Below, piece by piece: positions 33,004 through 41,885 of a stretch of 64,000 nt of DNA. This DNA is from Erwinia sp. SLM-02 (GTDB lineage Bacteria; Pseudomonadota; Gammaproteobacteria; Enterobacterales; Enterobacteriaceae). Location: the NCBI RefSeq assembly GCF_037450285.1, contig NZ_JAQISN010000001.1, positions 2,108,001 through 2,172,000 of the forward strand, given 5' to 3'. Numbering within the stretch: the stretch's first letter is position 1; every line of letters begins with the position of its first letter. Under the pieces are notes generated by a model. That model did not search any database. It saw only the letters and a list, made by a program, of their open reading frames with translations, and was not told where the DNA came from. The translations under genes were made by a program, and so were the position numbers.

Positions 33004-33609
33004 ATGAAACTGATTGGCATGATGGATTCCCCCTATGTGCGGCGCGTCGCCGTTTCTCTGACCCTGTACGGCATAGAATTTGAAAGCCAGCCGCTGTCGG
33101 TGTTCAGCACCTTTGACGCGTTTTCACAGCAGAATCCGGTGGTGAAAGCGCCGACGCTGGTGCTGGATGATGGCACCCTGCTGATGGACTCCACGCTTAT
33201 TCTTAACTATTTCGAATCCGTTGCTGACGCCTCGCACACCCTGCTGCCGCAGCAGCCGCTGGCGCTGGCGGAAGATCTGCAGCTGCTCGGTTTCATTCTG
33301 GCCGCCAGCGAAAAAGCCGTACAGTACGTTTACGAACACCGGCTGCGCCCGGCGGAAAAGCAGCATCAGCCGTGGATTGAGCGAGTTACCCGGCAGCTGC
33401 TGGCCGCCTGCCGGGCGTGGGAGGGTGCGCTGGAAAGCCGTCCGCCTGGCGATAAAGCCGATCAGGTGGCGGTGAGCAGTACGGTGGTATGGACCTTTAT
33501 TCAGCGGATGATCCCTGAGGTGGTGGCTGCCGCTGAATATCCCCTCATCCAGCGCGTCAGCGATCGCTTTGAAGCGCAGCCAGCGTTTCAGCGCTACCCT
33601 CACGGCTGA
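33004..33609 (+). CDS. Glutathione S-transferase family protein
   Basis: A 201-residue GST with N-terminal thioredoxin fold (MKLIGMMDSPYVRRVAVSLT with Ser at the active-site position, then DGTLLMDST for glutathione binding) and a C-terminal helical domain. Likely conjugates or reduces electrophiles. GGAGCGGTA precedes the ATG at 33004. Convergent with the phosphatase gene. Confidence 0.88.
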   Translation: MKLIGMMDSPYVRRVAVSLTLYGIEFESQPLSVFSTFDAFSQQNPVVKAPTLVLDDGTLLMDSTLILNYFESVADASHTLLPQQPLALAEDLQLLGFILAASEKAVQYVYEHRLRPAEKQHQPWIERVTRQLLAACRAWEGALESRPPGDKADQVAVSSTVVWTFIQRMIPEVVAAAEYPLIQRVSDRFEAQPAFQRYPHG

Positions 33610-33643
33610 TGCCGTTAACTGGCGATAAACCGTCGACGGCTGA

Positions 33644-34408
33644 TTAACCGGTATGCAGCAGCGCGGCCAACCGCTGCTGCACCTCAGCACAGCCCGACAG
33701 GACCAGATTGCCGTTCAGCAGGCCGTTTTCCGCCAGGAACGCGTTGCTTCTGCCGCCCGCCTCGTTAATCAGCAGCATCCCGGCCAGCGCATCCCAGCTG
33801 TTCATATGCTCTTCGTAATAGGCATGCACCTGTCCGGCGGCAACGTGTGCCAGCATCAGCGCCCCCGCACCGAAGCGGCGATACTCGATACCGGCATTCA
33901 GCAGGACCTCAACGGTGCGGGCGTAGCTTTCCACCGGCGCGCGGCTGGAACGGCCCAGGCCAACGACCACCGCTTCCGCATCGGGTTCGCGCAGCCTGAG
34001 CCGTTTGTCATTCAGGAACGCGCCCTGACCGCGACAGGCAAAGAAAAACTCATCGCGATCCGGGGCATAAATAATGCCGATCTCCAGGGTGTTCTTACTG
34101 ACGTAGGCCAGCGAGATGCACCAGTAATCCATGCCCAGAATAAAGTTCGTGGTGCCGTCAATCGGGTCGATGACCCAGATCCCCTGCTCTCCGCCCTGCA
34201 GGCCGCTCTCTTCGCCCAGAAAGCCGTCTTCAGGCCGGTGCGCCTGCAGCCAGCCCTTGATTTCCTCTTCCACAAACAGATCCGCATGAGAAACGAAATC
34301 CTGGCGGGCTTTTTTATCCACCTTCAGGCCCGCGTCGCGCAGCGCCTGCGCCTGCTTTCCCAGTTGCCGAATCAACGTACACAGTGACTGCTGCTGCTCT
34401 TCCGTCAT
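33644..34408 (-). CDS. Inositol monophosphatase family protein
   Basis: A 254-residue lithium-sensitive-type phosphatase with metal-site motifs GEES (65-68), WVIDPIDGTTNF (78-89) and WDALAG near residue 206. It dephosphorylates a sugar or inositol phosphate. It lies directly downstream of the LacI regulator gene on the same strand (10 bp apart) and so probably belongs to the same regulon as the divergent ABC importer; the importer may bring in a phosphorylated or polyol substrate. Confidence 0.9.
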   Translation of the reverse strand: MTEEQQQSLCTLIRQLGKQAQALRDAGLKVDKKARQDFVSHADLFVEEEIKGWLQAHRPEDGFLGEESGLQGGEQGIWVIDPIDGTTNFILGMDYWCISLAYVSKNTLEIGIIYAPDRDEFFFACRGQGAFLNDKRLRLREPDAEAVVVGLGRSSRAPVESYARTVEVLLNAGIEYRRFGAGALMLAHVAAGQVHAYYEEHMNSWDALAGMLLINEAGGRSNAFLAENGLLNGNLVLSGCAEVQQRLAALLHTG

Positions 34409-34417
34409 GCCTTACCC

Positions 34418-35437
34418 TTATAGAATTGATGGCGACGTGCGCCGATGAATGAGTACCACCTTCACCCAGGTTGTGCGTGAAGGTCGCTGCGGATCGCCGG
34501 CCCGCTCCAGCAGGCAGGTTAAGGCCTGGCGGGCAATTTCAGCGACGTCCTGATGCAGCGTGGAGAGCTGATAGCTGTACTGCGCGGTCTGCGGCGTGTT
34601 ATCAAAGCCGATCAGCTGAAAATCCTCCGGTGCCTGCCGGCCCTGCTGCTTCATGCCGTCGAGGAAACCCAGCGCCAGCTGCGCGTTGGCGCAAAAGACT
34701 CCCAGTGAGGAAGGCACCTGCCCGGCAGCAGCCTGCAGCCCGCCGTCATAGCCCTCTTCCGGCGCCATCAGGGGCAGCAGATCGCGTTCGGTATCAATCC
34801 CCAGGTCGACAAGCGCCAGCCTGAACGCTTCGCCGCGCATTCTGCCCGCCCAGGTGGAGTCCTGATTGTTCAGCCAGCCAAAGCGTCGACATCCGGCCCG
34901 ATACAGCTGTTCCGCCGCCAGCACTGCGCCTGCGGCGTTATCCGAACAGACGTAGTCCACAAACGGGATATCCGGCTGGCGGTTAATGCCGACCACCGGG
35001 ATCTGCTGTTCCACGCACTCATTGACCAGCGCCTCCGGCGGCTTGCCGGAGGTGACAATCACCCCGGAGACGCGGAACTGGGTGAAGCGGCGCAGCGTTT
35101 CCGCCAGATCCGCTTCGCTGCGGATTTCGGCCACCAGCGCCTGAAAGCCTCTGCGCTGAATTTCGCTCAGCAGCCCGTCCAGCAGGCTGCTGCGGAAGGG
35201 GTCGCCAATGCGTGAAACAATCACCCCGATCAGATGGCTGCGCCGCCGGTTCAGGCCCTGAGCCAGGAAATTCACCTGATAGCCCAGCTCTTCCGCCGCG
35301 CGCAGCACCCGCTCGCGGGCCTCCGGCGAGATGCTGCCGTTGTTGCTCAACGCGCGGGAAACCACCGCGCGCGAAACGCCGGCGAGGCGGGCAACATCCT
35401 GGGCGGTAACGCTCTGCTTACGTAACGACGATGTCAA
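34418..35437 (-). CDS. LacI family transcriptional regulator
   Basis: A 339-residue LacI regulator with helix-turn-helix and hinge at about residues 9-65 (VTAQDVARLAGVSRAVVSRA, then SNNGSISPEARERVLRAAEE and the hinge NFLAQGLNRRRS) and a periplasmic-binding-protein-like core. I start at the TTG at 35437, preceded by GAGGGAA; upstream codons to 35497 do not resemble the family. Divergent from the ABC operon with palindromic operators between. Confidence 0.9.
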   Translation of the reverse strand: MTSSLRKQSVTAQDVARLAGVSRAVVSRALSNNGSISPEARERVLRAAEELGYQVNFLAQGLNRRRSHLIGVIVSRIGDPFRSSLLDGLLSEIQRRGFQALVAEIRSEADLAETLRRFTQFRVSGVIVTSGKPPEALVNECVEQQIPVVGINRQPDIPFVDYVCSDNAAGAVLAAEQLYRAGCRRFGWLNNQDSTWAGRMRGEAFRLALVDLGIDTERDLLPLMAPEEGYDGGLQAAAGQVPSSLGVFCANAQLALGFLDGMKQQGRQAPEDFQLIGFDNTPQTAQYSYQLSTLHQDVAEIARQALTCLLERAGDPQRPSRTTWVKVVLIHRRTSPSIL

Positions 35438-35478
35438 AACGGCTTCCCTCGCAAAAAAGTTTTCGCCCTTAATTAAAT

Positions 35479-35561
35479 TGTCACAATGACACGACAAAGT
35501 AGGCTCACATAATGTCGAGCCAACATTGCATTTTTTTTACACCGAGATGAACACGTGTTCA
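35479..35561. promoter_or_regulatory. Candidate LacI-family operators of the ABC importer operon
   Basis: TGAACACGTGTTCA (35548-35561) is a perfect 14 bp palindrome with the central CG expected for LacI-family sites. A second dyad TGTCA-CAA-TGACA lies at 35479-35491. They flank the region between the divergent regulator and importer genes. Confidence 0.65.
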
Positions 35562-35605
35562 CAGAGGCCAAAAAATGCCGGCAAACAGAGACTGCGGATA
35601 CGGAC

Positions 35606-36655
35606 ATGAGTTATTTAAACATCTCCCGGCTGAAAATCAGCTACGGGGAAAAAGTGGTGCTGCATAATATTGACCTGGCCGTCGCGAAAGGGGAAATGAT
35701 CGCCCTGCTCGGCCCCTCCGGCTGTGGGAAAACCACCTTATTAAACGCGCTGTGCGGTTTTATTAACGTAAATGCCGGCGATATTTCGATTGCCGGCAGA
35801 GATATTACCCACAGCGCGCCGGAACAGCGAAATATCACCATGGTATTTCAAAGCTATGCGCTCTGGCCGCATCTGACGGTGGCGAAAAATATCGGCTACG
35901 GTCTGAAATTACGCAAATGGCGGCGCGAAGATATCGATCGCCGGGTTGAAGAGCTGCTGCAAATCGTCAATCTGGTCGGTCTGGCAGAGATGAAAGTAAC
36001 CGAGCTTTCCGGCGGCCAGCGGCAGCGCGTGGCGCTGGCCAGGGCGCTGGCCATTGAGCCGGACGTGCTGGTGCTGGACGAACCGTTATCCAATCTGGAT
36101 GCCAAAGTCCGCCTTAACGTGCGTCACGAAATTAAATCGCTGCAAAAAAGGCTCGGCTTTACCTCATTAATTGTCACCCACGACCAGCAGGAAGCGCTGG
36201 TGATGGCCGACCGCATCGCCGTATTAAATCAGGGCCGCATTGAGCAAATCGGCACGCCGGAAGATATTTATCAGCGCCCTGCCACGCCATTCGTGGCCGA
36301 TTTTATGGGTGCCGATAATCGTATTTCCAGCGTCGACATTCAACGCTGCCCGCAAATAACGCTGCATGCTTCAGCGGATTCTTTATTGCCGCCCGGTCAG
36401 CAGCAGATGATTTATTTCCGCAGCGCGGACGTGGGCATAGGGCAATTAACCGATAGCAGGCCGGACCAGGGTCTGATTATTGAAGGCACGGTGGAACAGA
36501 GTGCGTTTCTTGGCAACTTATATCGCCACAGCGTGCGCTGCAATAATCATCTGCTGCTGGCGGATGCCGGTGCCTGCTGGCAGGCAGGTTCGTCCGTCAG
36601 GCTGCACGTTCCGGCCACGGCTTTACATATTTTCGCTTCATCTCACGTTCGTTAA
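35606..36655 (+). CDS. ABC importer ATPase (PotA/FbpC type)
   Basis: A 349-residue ATPase with Walker A GPSGCGKTT (36-44), Q-loop at about Gln82, signature LSGGQRQR (134-141), Walker B VLVLDEP (154-160) and a C-terminal TOBE-like domain. Belongs to the iron/spermidine/thiamine/phosphonate importer class. ATG at 35606 chosen over an upstream ATG at 35555 because family members begin two to four residues before this point. First gene of the four-gene importer operon. Confidence 0.92.
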   Translation: MSYLNISRLKISYGEKVVLHNIDLAVAKGEMIALLGPSGCGKTTLLNALCGFINVNAGDISIAGRDITHSAPEQRNITMVFQSYALWPHLTVAKNIGYGLKLRKWRREDIDRRVEELLQIVNLVGLAEMKVTELSGGQRQRVALARALAIEPDVLVLDEPLSNLDAKVRLNVRHEIKSLQKRLGFTSLIVTHDQQEALVMADRIAVLNQGRIEQIGTPEDIYQRPATPFVADFMGADNRISSVDIQRCPQITLHASADSLLPPGQQQMIYFRSADVGIGQLTDSRPDQGLIIEGTVEQSAFLGNLYRHSVRCNNHLLLADAGACWQAGSSVRLHVPATALHIFASSHVR

Positions 36656-36684
36656 ATCCATCGTTTTCATCCTGGGGAAAGAGC

Positions 36685-37824
36685 ATGTTGATTAAAACCA
36701 AAGCGGCAGTCGTTGTGGCCCTGTTACTCAGCTACGGCGCACAGGCCGACACCATCCTGAACGTTGCCACCGCAGGCGATCAGAATATGGTGGATTATGT
36801 GAAAACCTGGCTGGGTCCGAAGTTTGAGGCCGCCCATCCGGGCGTCAAAGTACAGGTGGTGGGTACCGGCCCGGGCGACGCCGGATCGAACAAAATCATT
36901 GAAAAGCTGACCGCGCAGAAGGAAAGCGGCGCGAAAACCTGGGATATTGACGTCGCCGTGGTGCATCAGAAAGCCGGTGGCGAACTGGTGGAAAAAGGGC
37001 TGCTGGAGAAATATCGCCAGCAGATTAAAACCGGATCGATGGTCACCGCCGACAACGCGAAAAACGCGCTGGGCGTGAACGTGGACGGCTACGTGATGCC
37101 GATGTTTTTAAGCCAGACCGCCATCGCCTGGAACAGCGACACCGTGAAAACGCCACCGGCCTCCTACGATGAGCTGGTGGCCTGGGCGGCGAAAAACCCG
37201 CAGGCGTTCGGCTATAACGGCATTAAAAACGGCATGTCCGGGGTCAGCTTCGTCGCGGGCTGGATCTACGCCTACGGCACCGACGCGCAGCGTCTCTCCT
37301 CCCTGCCTTACGATAAAGGCGTGGAGAAAAACTGGGGAGAGGCCTGGCAGAAGCTGAAAGCCTTCAACAAGAACGTCACCTTTACGCCGGGCAACGCCGG
37401 TACGCTGGACATGCTGAGCCGTGGCGAAATCAGCATGGGTCCGGTATGGGTGGATATGTTCTACAGCTGGAAAGATCAGGGCAAACTGCCGCCGTCAATC
37501 AAACTCTCCCTGCTGGCACCGGGGATGCCGGGGCAGCCGATGTACTACGTCACCCCGGCAAAAGCGGCGCAGCCGCAGCTGGCGCGCGAGTTTATCGAGC
37601 TGGCCACCAGCCCGGAAATCCAGGCGGAAGGCATCGTGAAGCAGTTTAACTGGTATCCGGGCATTGATGCCGAGCACGTAAAACCGAAGCTGGATGCGGC
37701 CACGTGGCAGAAGCTGTTTGCCGAGATCTCGCCGCAGGCGCTGGCGGAATACGGTAAAAGCTTCCCCATCACGCCGTATTTCGACGATATCAAGGAAGGC
37801 TACGAGAGCCAGGTTTCTAACTGA
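36685..37824 (+). CDS. ABC importer periplasmic substrate-binding protein
   Basis: A 379-residue protein with a Sec signal peptide (cleavage likely after SYGAQA, near residue 21) and a type-2 periplasmic binding fold (cluster with extracellular solute-binding family 1/8). Substrate cannot be read from sequence; the ATPase/permease class includes carriers of iron, putrescine, hexose phosphates and 2-aminoethylphosphonate. GGGGAAAGAGC precedes the ATG. A terminator-like hairpin follows before the permease genes. Confidence 0.88.
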   Translation: MLIKTKAAVVVALLLSYGAQADTILNVATAGDQNMVDYVKTWLGPKFEAAHPGVKVQVVGTGPGDAGSNKIIEKLTAQKESGAKTWDIDVAVVHQKAGGELVEKGLLEKYRQQIKTGSMVTADNAKNALGVNVDGYVMPMFLSQTAIAWNSDTVKTPPASYDELVAWAAKNPQAFGYNGIKNGMSGVSFVAGWIYAYGTDAQRLSSLPYDKGVEKNWGEAWQKLKAFNKNVTFTPGNAGTLDMLSRGEISMGPVWVDMFYSWKDQGKLPPSIKLSLLAPGMPGQPMYYVTPAKAAQPQLAREFIELATSPEIQAEGIVKQFNWYPGIDAEHVKPKLDAATWQKLFAEISPQALAEYGKSFPITPYFDDIKEGYESQVSN

Positions 37825-37836
37825 TTGACTTCTGAT

Positions 37837-37869
37837 GCTCAGGTGCGGCCTGCCGCCCTGAGCTTTTTT
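37837..37869 (+). terminator. Intra-operon terminator/attenuator after the binding-protein gene
   Basis: GCTCAGG pairs with CCTGAGC, with an inner GGC/GCC helix, followed by TTTTTT. It sits between the binding-protein gene and the first permease, so only a part of transcripts would continue. Confidence 0.8.
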
Positions 37870-37891
37870 ACTTGCTGATGTCAGGTTTGCT

Positions 37892-38725
37892 ATGCGTATT
37901 TCGCTGAACTATCTGCTGCTGGTCGCCCCGGCGGCGCTGATGATTGCCGTGCTGTTCCTTTATCCCCTCGGGTTTTCGCTGATTGCCGCCTTTACCCATG
38001 ATGCGCAGGGATTCACCCTCGACCATTTCCATAAGGTTTACTCGCTCTACTCCAGCGATATTCTGTTTACGCTGATTATCGTGCTGATTTCCGTTGCGCT
38101 GCTGGCGCTGATTTCCATCACCCTGTCGGCGGTGATTACGCTTTCGCCCTGCCGCCCGATTGTGCGCACGCTGGCGTTTTTATACCGCCTGCCGCTGTTT
38201 ATTCCCTTTATCGTTGCCGCGCAGATGATGCGTACCTTTCTGGCGAAAAACGGCCTGATGAATAACGCGCTGGTTTCCGCCGACCTGCTGACCCCGCTGG
38301 AAACCGTCTCCTGGCTGGGCTGGAAGGGCATTATTATTACCTTCGTCTGGAAGCAGCTGGCGTTTGCTACCCTGCTGATCTGCGGCGCCATGGCCGCGCT
38401 GGAGCAGTCGCAGATCCTGGCGGCCCGCAATCTGGGCGCTTCCCGCCCGCGTATTCTGTTCGACATTATTCTGCCGCAGGTGCTGCCGGCGATCGGCGTG
38501 GCGCTGGTGCTGTCGACCGTGACCATGATGTCGGTGCTTTCCGTACCGATGATGATCGGCACCGGCACGCCGACGATGATCACCGTCGATATGGCCTTCC
38601 GGGTGAATTCCTACGGTGACTACGCCGTAGCTAACGCGCTGGGCGTCGTGTCGCTACTGATTTGCGGCGCGCTTTCCTGGTTTTATCTGCGCCACAGTCT
38701 GCGCCAGAAAGGCGGTGAATCATGA
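37892..38725 (+). CDS. ABC importer permease 1
   Basis: A 277-residue inner-membrane permease with six hydrophobic segments and the ATPase-contacting EAA-type loop around AARNLGASRPRILFDIILPQ (about residues 175-195). Overlaps the next permease by 4 bp (ATGA). Confidence 0.9.
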   Translation: MRISLNYLLLVAPAALMIAVLFLYPLGFSLIAAFTHDAQGFTLDHFHKVYSLYSSDILFTLIIVLISVALLALISITLSAVITLSPCRPIVRTLAFLYRLPLFIPFIVAAQMMRTFLAKNGLMNNALVSADLLTPLETVSWLGWKGIIITFVWKQLAFATLLICGAMAALEQSQILAARNLGASRPRILFDIILPQVLPAIGVALVLSTVTMMSVLSVPMMIGTGTPTMITVDMAFRVNSYGDYAVANALGVVSLLICGALSWFYLRHSLRQKGGES

Positions 38726-39576
38726 GAGAGAATGTATTGAACAACGTCGCCACTCCGCTGAAGAAGCGGAGAAGATTCGGCCTCAGCCTGCCGCTGCAGA
38801 CGCTGCTGCTGGTGTTTATGCTGCTGATTATGCTCGGCCCGCTGCTCAATTTACTGATCTGGACGGTGGCGGAAAGCTGGTTCTTCCCGCACAGCCTGCC
38901 CAGCAAGTGGGGGCTGAAATACTGGTATCAGGTGTTCAGCCCGTACAGCGATGTTTCGGGTTCACTGCTGACCAGCGTGTTGATTGCCGTACTGTCGGTG
39001 CTGGTGTGCCTGCTGATTTCCATTCCGGCGGGGTATGCGCTGTCGCGCCGGGCAATGCCGCTGCGGGTGGCGTTTATGCTGCTGTTCCTGATCCCGCAGG
39101 CGTTCCCGAACCTGACGGTATATATGAATATCGCGCGGCTGTTCTATCAGTGGGGGCTGAACGGGACAATTGCGGGCGTCGTGCTGGTGCACAGTATGCA
39201 CGGGCTGATGTATTCGGTGTGGATCTGCGTGGCCGCCTTTGCCGCCGTCGATCCGCTGCTGGCCCGCGCCTCACGTAATCTCGGGGCCGGCCCCGTCTAC
39301 ACCTTCTGGCATATCGTGCTGCCGCAGGCGGCACCGGGGATTATCGCCGCCAGTATTTTTGTCTTCCTGGAGTCGCTGGATGAGTTCACCGGCACCTTCT
39401 TTGTCGGTGCGCCGGATATCACAACGCTGCCGCTGCTGCTGTTTAACGCCAGCATGTCGGGCAACTATCAGATATCGTCGATTACCGCGCTGATCCTGCT
39501 GGTGCCGTCGCTGCTGTTTATGCTGGTGATCCACAAGTTTATGCGGCCGGAAATGCTGTCGAAGATAGGAAAATAA
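38722..39576 (+). CDS. ABC importer permease 2
   Basis: A 284-residue permease with six or so membrane segments and the EAA-type loop ARASRNLGAGPVYTFWHIVL (about 178-197). The start overlaps permease 1 (ATGA), showing tight coupling. Last gene of the operon; a GC-rich stem follows at 39592. Confidence 0.9.
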   Translation: MRENVLNNVATPLKKRRRFGLSLPLQTLLLVFMLLIMLGPLLNLLIWTVAESWFFPHSLPSKWGLKYWYQVFSPYSDVSGSLLTSVLIAVLSVLVCLLISIPAGYALSRRAMPLRVAFMLLFLIPQAFPNLTVYMNIARLFYQWGLNGTIAGVVLVHSMHGLMYSVWICVAAFAAVDPLLARASRNLGAGPVYTFWHIVLPQAAPGIIAASIFVFLESLDEFTGTFFVGAPDITTLPLLLFNASMSGNYQISSITALILLVPSLLFMLVIHKFMRPEMLSKIGK

Positions 39577-39591
39577 CGGCGGGATAAAACA

Positions 39592-39625
39592 TCGCCCCGG
39601 CGGAATAATTTTCCGACCGGGGCGA
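39592..39625 (+). terminator. Stem-loop at the end of the ABC importer operon
   Basis: TCGCCCCGG pairs with CCGGGGCGA, with CGG/CCG inside. No T-run follows, so it may act as a weak terminator or 3' end stabiliser. Confidence 0.45.
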
Positions 39626-39632
39626 AATGGCA

Positions 39633-39681
39633 AACGCTGAACGCTGAACGCTGAACGCTGAACGCTGAACGCTGAACGCTG
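39633..39681. repeat. Seven perfect tandem copies of AACGCTG
   Basis: The 7 bp unit is repeated exactly seven times (49 bp) between the convergent ends of the importer operon and the LLM oxidoreductase gene, flanked by hairpins at 39592-39625 and 39698-39723. Copy number is likely variable by replication slippage. Confidence 0.95.
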
Positions 39682-39697
39682 TAGCAGCGTGTATTGG

Positions 39698-39723
39698 CTG
39701 CCGGGCACATGCAAGCCCGGCAG
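39698..39723 (-). terminator. Stem-loop after the LLM oxidoreductase gene
   Basis: CTGCCGGGC pairs with GCCCGGCAG around an 8 nt loop, just past the minus-strand stop codon at 39730. No clear T-run. Confidence 0.45.
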
Positions 39724-39729
39724 ACAATT

Positions 39730-40755
39730 TTACTCTCTCCAGCCCAGACCCGGCGCAACGTGCTTAAGAATCGACTCAATTACGTGCACGTTATAGTTCA
39801 CGCCCAGCTGGTTTGGCACGGTCAGCAGCAGCGTATCGGCTTCGGCAATCGCCTCATCCTTCTCCAGCAGTTTGATCAGCTTGTCCGGCTCGGCGGCATA
39901 GCTGCGGCCAAAGATCGCCCGGGTTTTCTCATCGAGATAGCCGACTTTATCGCCTTCCGCACCGCTGTTACCGAAGTAGGCACGGTCCATATCATTGACC
40001 AGCGCAAAGATGCTGCGGCTGACCGACACGCGCGGTTCGCGGGTGTGCCCCGCCGCCTTCCACGCTTCACGATAGGCGCGGATCTGCTTCGCCTGCTGGA
40101 TATGGAACGGTTCGCCGGTTTCATCGTCCTTCAGCGTCGAGCTTTGCAGGTTCATGCCCAGCTTCGCCGCCCATACCGCCGTGGCGTTAGAGCCAGCGCC
40201 CCACCAGATGCGCTCGCGCAGCCCTTCAGCGTAAGGTTCCAGGCGCAGCAGCCCCGGCGGGTTCGGGAACATCGGCTGTGGGTTCGGCTTGCCGAAACCT
40301 TCACCGCGCAGCACATCCAGAAACTCTTCGGTATGGCGGCGGGCCATATCCGCTTCGGTTTCCCCTTCGCCAGGCTGGAAGCCAAAATAGCGCCAGCCGT
40401 CAACCACCTGCTCAGGGGAGCCACGGCTGATGCCCAGCTGCAGGCGTCCGCCGGAGATCAAATCGGCCGCACCGGCATCCTCCGCCATATACAGCGGGTT
40501 TTCATAGCGCATATCGATCACGCCGGTACCAATTTCAATTTTTTTGGTTTTGGCACCGACCGCCGCCAGCAGCGGGAACGGTGCGCTCAGCTGACGGGCA
40601 AAGTGATGCACGCGGAAGTAGGCACCGTCGGCACCCAGCTCTTCAGCCGCGACCGCCAGATCGATGGATTGCAGCAGCGCATCAGCCGCTGAACGGGTTC
40701 CGGACTGCGGTGACGGAGTCCAGTGGCCAAATGACAGAAATCCAATCTTTTTCAT
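39730..40755 (-). CDS. LLM class flavin-dependent oxidoreductase
   Basis: A 341-residue luciferase-like (beta/alpha)8-barrel enzyme. Start MKKIGFLSFGHWTPSPQSGT, AEELGADGAYFRVHHFARQ and ISGGRLQLGISRGSPEQV are typical. Such enzymes use reduced flavin from a partner; substrate unknown. GGAAGGTAACG precedes the ATG. Single gene. Confidence 0.88.
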   Translation of the reverse strand: MKKIGFLSFGHWTPSPQSGTRSAADALLQSIDLAVAAEELGADGAYFRVHHFARQLSAPFPLLAAVGAKTKKIEIGTGVIDMRYENPLYMAEDAGAADLISGGRLQLGISRGSPEQVVDGWRYFGFQPGEGETEADMARRHTEEFLDVLRGEGFGKPNPQPMFPNPPGLLRLEPYAEGLRERIWWGAGSNATAVWAAKLGMNLQSSTLKDDETGEPFHIQQAKQIRAYREAWKAAGHTREPRVSVSRSIFALVNDMDRAYFGNSGAEGDKVGYLDEKTRAIFGRSYAAEPDKLIKLLEKDEAIAEADTLLLTVPNQLGVNYNVHVIESILKHVAPGLGWRE

Positions 40756-40970
40756 AATCGTTACCTTCCGCGTGAAATTTAAGATGCTGTATCAATGTAT
40801 GGATTGATAATAAATCTCATGCAGCATGCAGCGCAAACCGTCATTTTTCGTCATCAACAACAAAAAATTTCAACAAGTGGGAAAATGCGTTGCCACTATT
40901 CCGGTTTCATCGCCAGGGAGGAAGGAAACACAGGAACAGAGCGCGGATTGCTGCAGACCGGTCGGCGGTC

Positions 40971-41783
40971 TTACTTTTGTAACAGCTCACGCAGGCGCGC
41001 ACCAAGCGCGTTGAAATCCTGTTGATGAGCATCAGGAAAACGACTGGTTGCCGTTTCCAGGTTATGCATGAAGGCGGCCTCGCAGGTGGCATCATCGTTT
41101 CGACAGGCCGACTCGTTCCTTTCTTCGTTATCTTTATAACTTGAAGCGTAAACAATGAACGTCTTCAATAACGGTCGAACTTTAATATTGGCAATATTTT
41201 CAACAGAGATGGTTTTCGCTTTCAGCAACGGATTGCCAATGAGATTGAGAGTAAAAGTCTTAAATACTTCTGGCCGGAAAACCGTCGATGTCAGAAAGCA
41301 CTTGCTCATTGACGGTATCCCCAGCGTATAGGTACCCACCTGACAAATGGCATCAATACTGTCGCCTTTAGCCAGCTCCAGATAGACCGGATCGTTTTTA
41401 TCGATCTGCAGATGGATCCCTTCAAGAATACGGCTCCGCGAATCAGGATCCACGGCAACGATATAGCCATTGCCAAAAGCATTCTCATTGATGGCGTTAA
41501 TCTCACCTTTAATGCGAATGCTGTGATTGGTGTACTTTTTCTTCGCGGCCAGCTCGTTGCGCTCGTAGGCGGCGCTGATATCACTGGGTTTCAGCGGACC
41601 GATAAAGTAGGCATCAAAAGCGGAAGGCTTATCGTGTTTAAACAGCTCCGCCTCAAAGCGGGCAGCCTGCAGCATATAGTTATCGAATGCATCGTTGTTA
41701 CGGGGTTTGAGAAAGTCCGATTCATCTGCACTGGCATAACCCGAACAGATTAGCAGCAACGGCAAAGCTAACGTCTTAAACAT
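40971..41783 (-). CDS. Secreted OB-fold (tRNA_anti-like) protein
   Basis: A 270-residue protein with a signal peptide (about 19 residues, cleavage after GYASA) and a central domain of the tRNA_anti-like OB fold: AYERNELAAKKKYTNHSIRI, KGEINAINENAFGNGYIV and a terminal cysteine-containing strand. Cysteines at several places suggest disulfides in the periplasm. Family members are of unknown function, often phage or lipoprotein associated. Single gene with no clear partner; lower GC than neighbours. Confidence 0.7.
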   Translation of the reverse strand: MFKTLALPLLLICSGYASADESDFLKPRNNDAFDNYMLQAARFEAELFKHDKPSAFDAYFIGPLKPSDISAAYERNELAAKKKYTNHSIRIKGEINAINENAFGNGYIVAVDPDSRSRILEGIHLQIDKNDPVYLELAKGDSIDAICQVGTYTLGIPSMSKCFLTSTVFRPEVFKTFTLNLIGNPLLKAKTISVENIANIKVRPLLKTFIVYASSYKDNEERNESACRNDDATCEAAFMHNLETATSRFPDAHQQDFNALGARLRELLQK

Positions 41784-41838
41784 GGTGTCGTCCCGGAAGG
41801 TAAGGTCAATAAACGGCGTGTTCTTTTTAGAATTAAAT

Positions 41839-41866
41839 AAGGCCCGTACAGTCCTGTACGGGCCTT
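41839..41866. terminator. Terminator downstream of gcd
   Basis: AAGGCCCGTACA pairs with TGTACGGGCCTT around a 4 nt loop, 20 bp past the minus-strand gcd stop codon. Confidence 0.85.
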
Positions 41867-41885
41867 TATATACTGCCTGAAAAAA

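Noticed and set aside
39633..39681. Possible CRISPR array at the AACGCTG repeats (and at 63498-63554)
   Set aside because: Units are 7-8 bp and contiguous with no spacers, and no cas genes are present.
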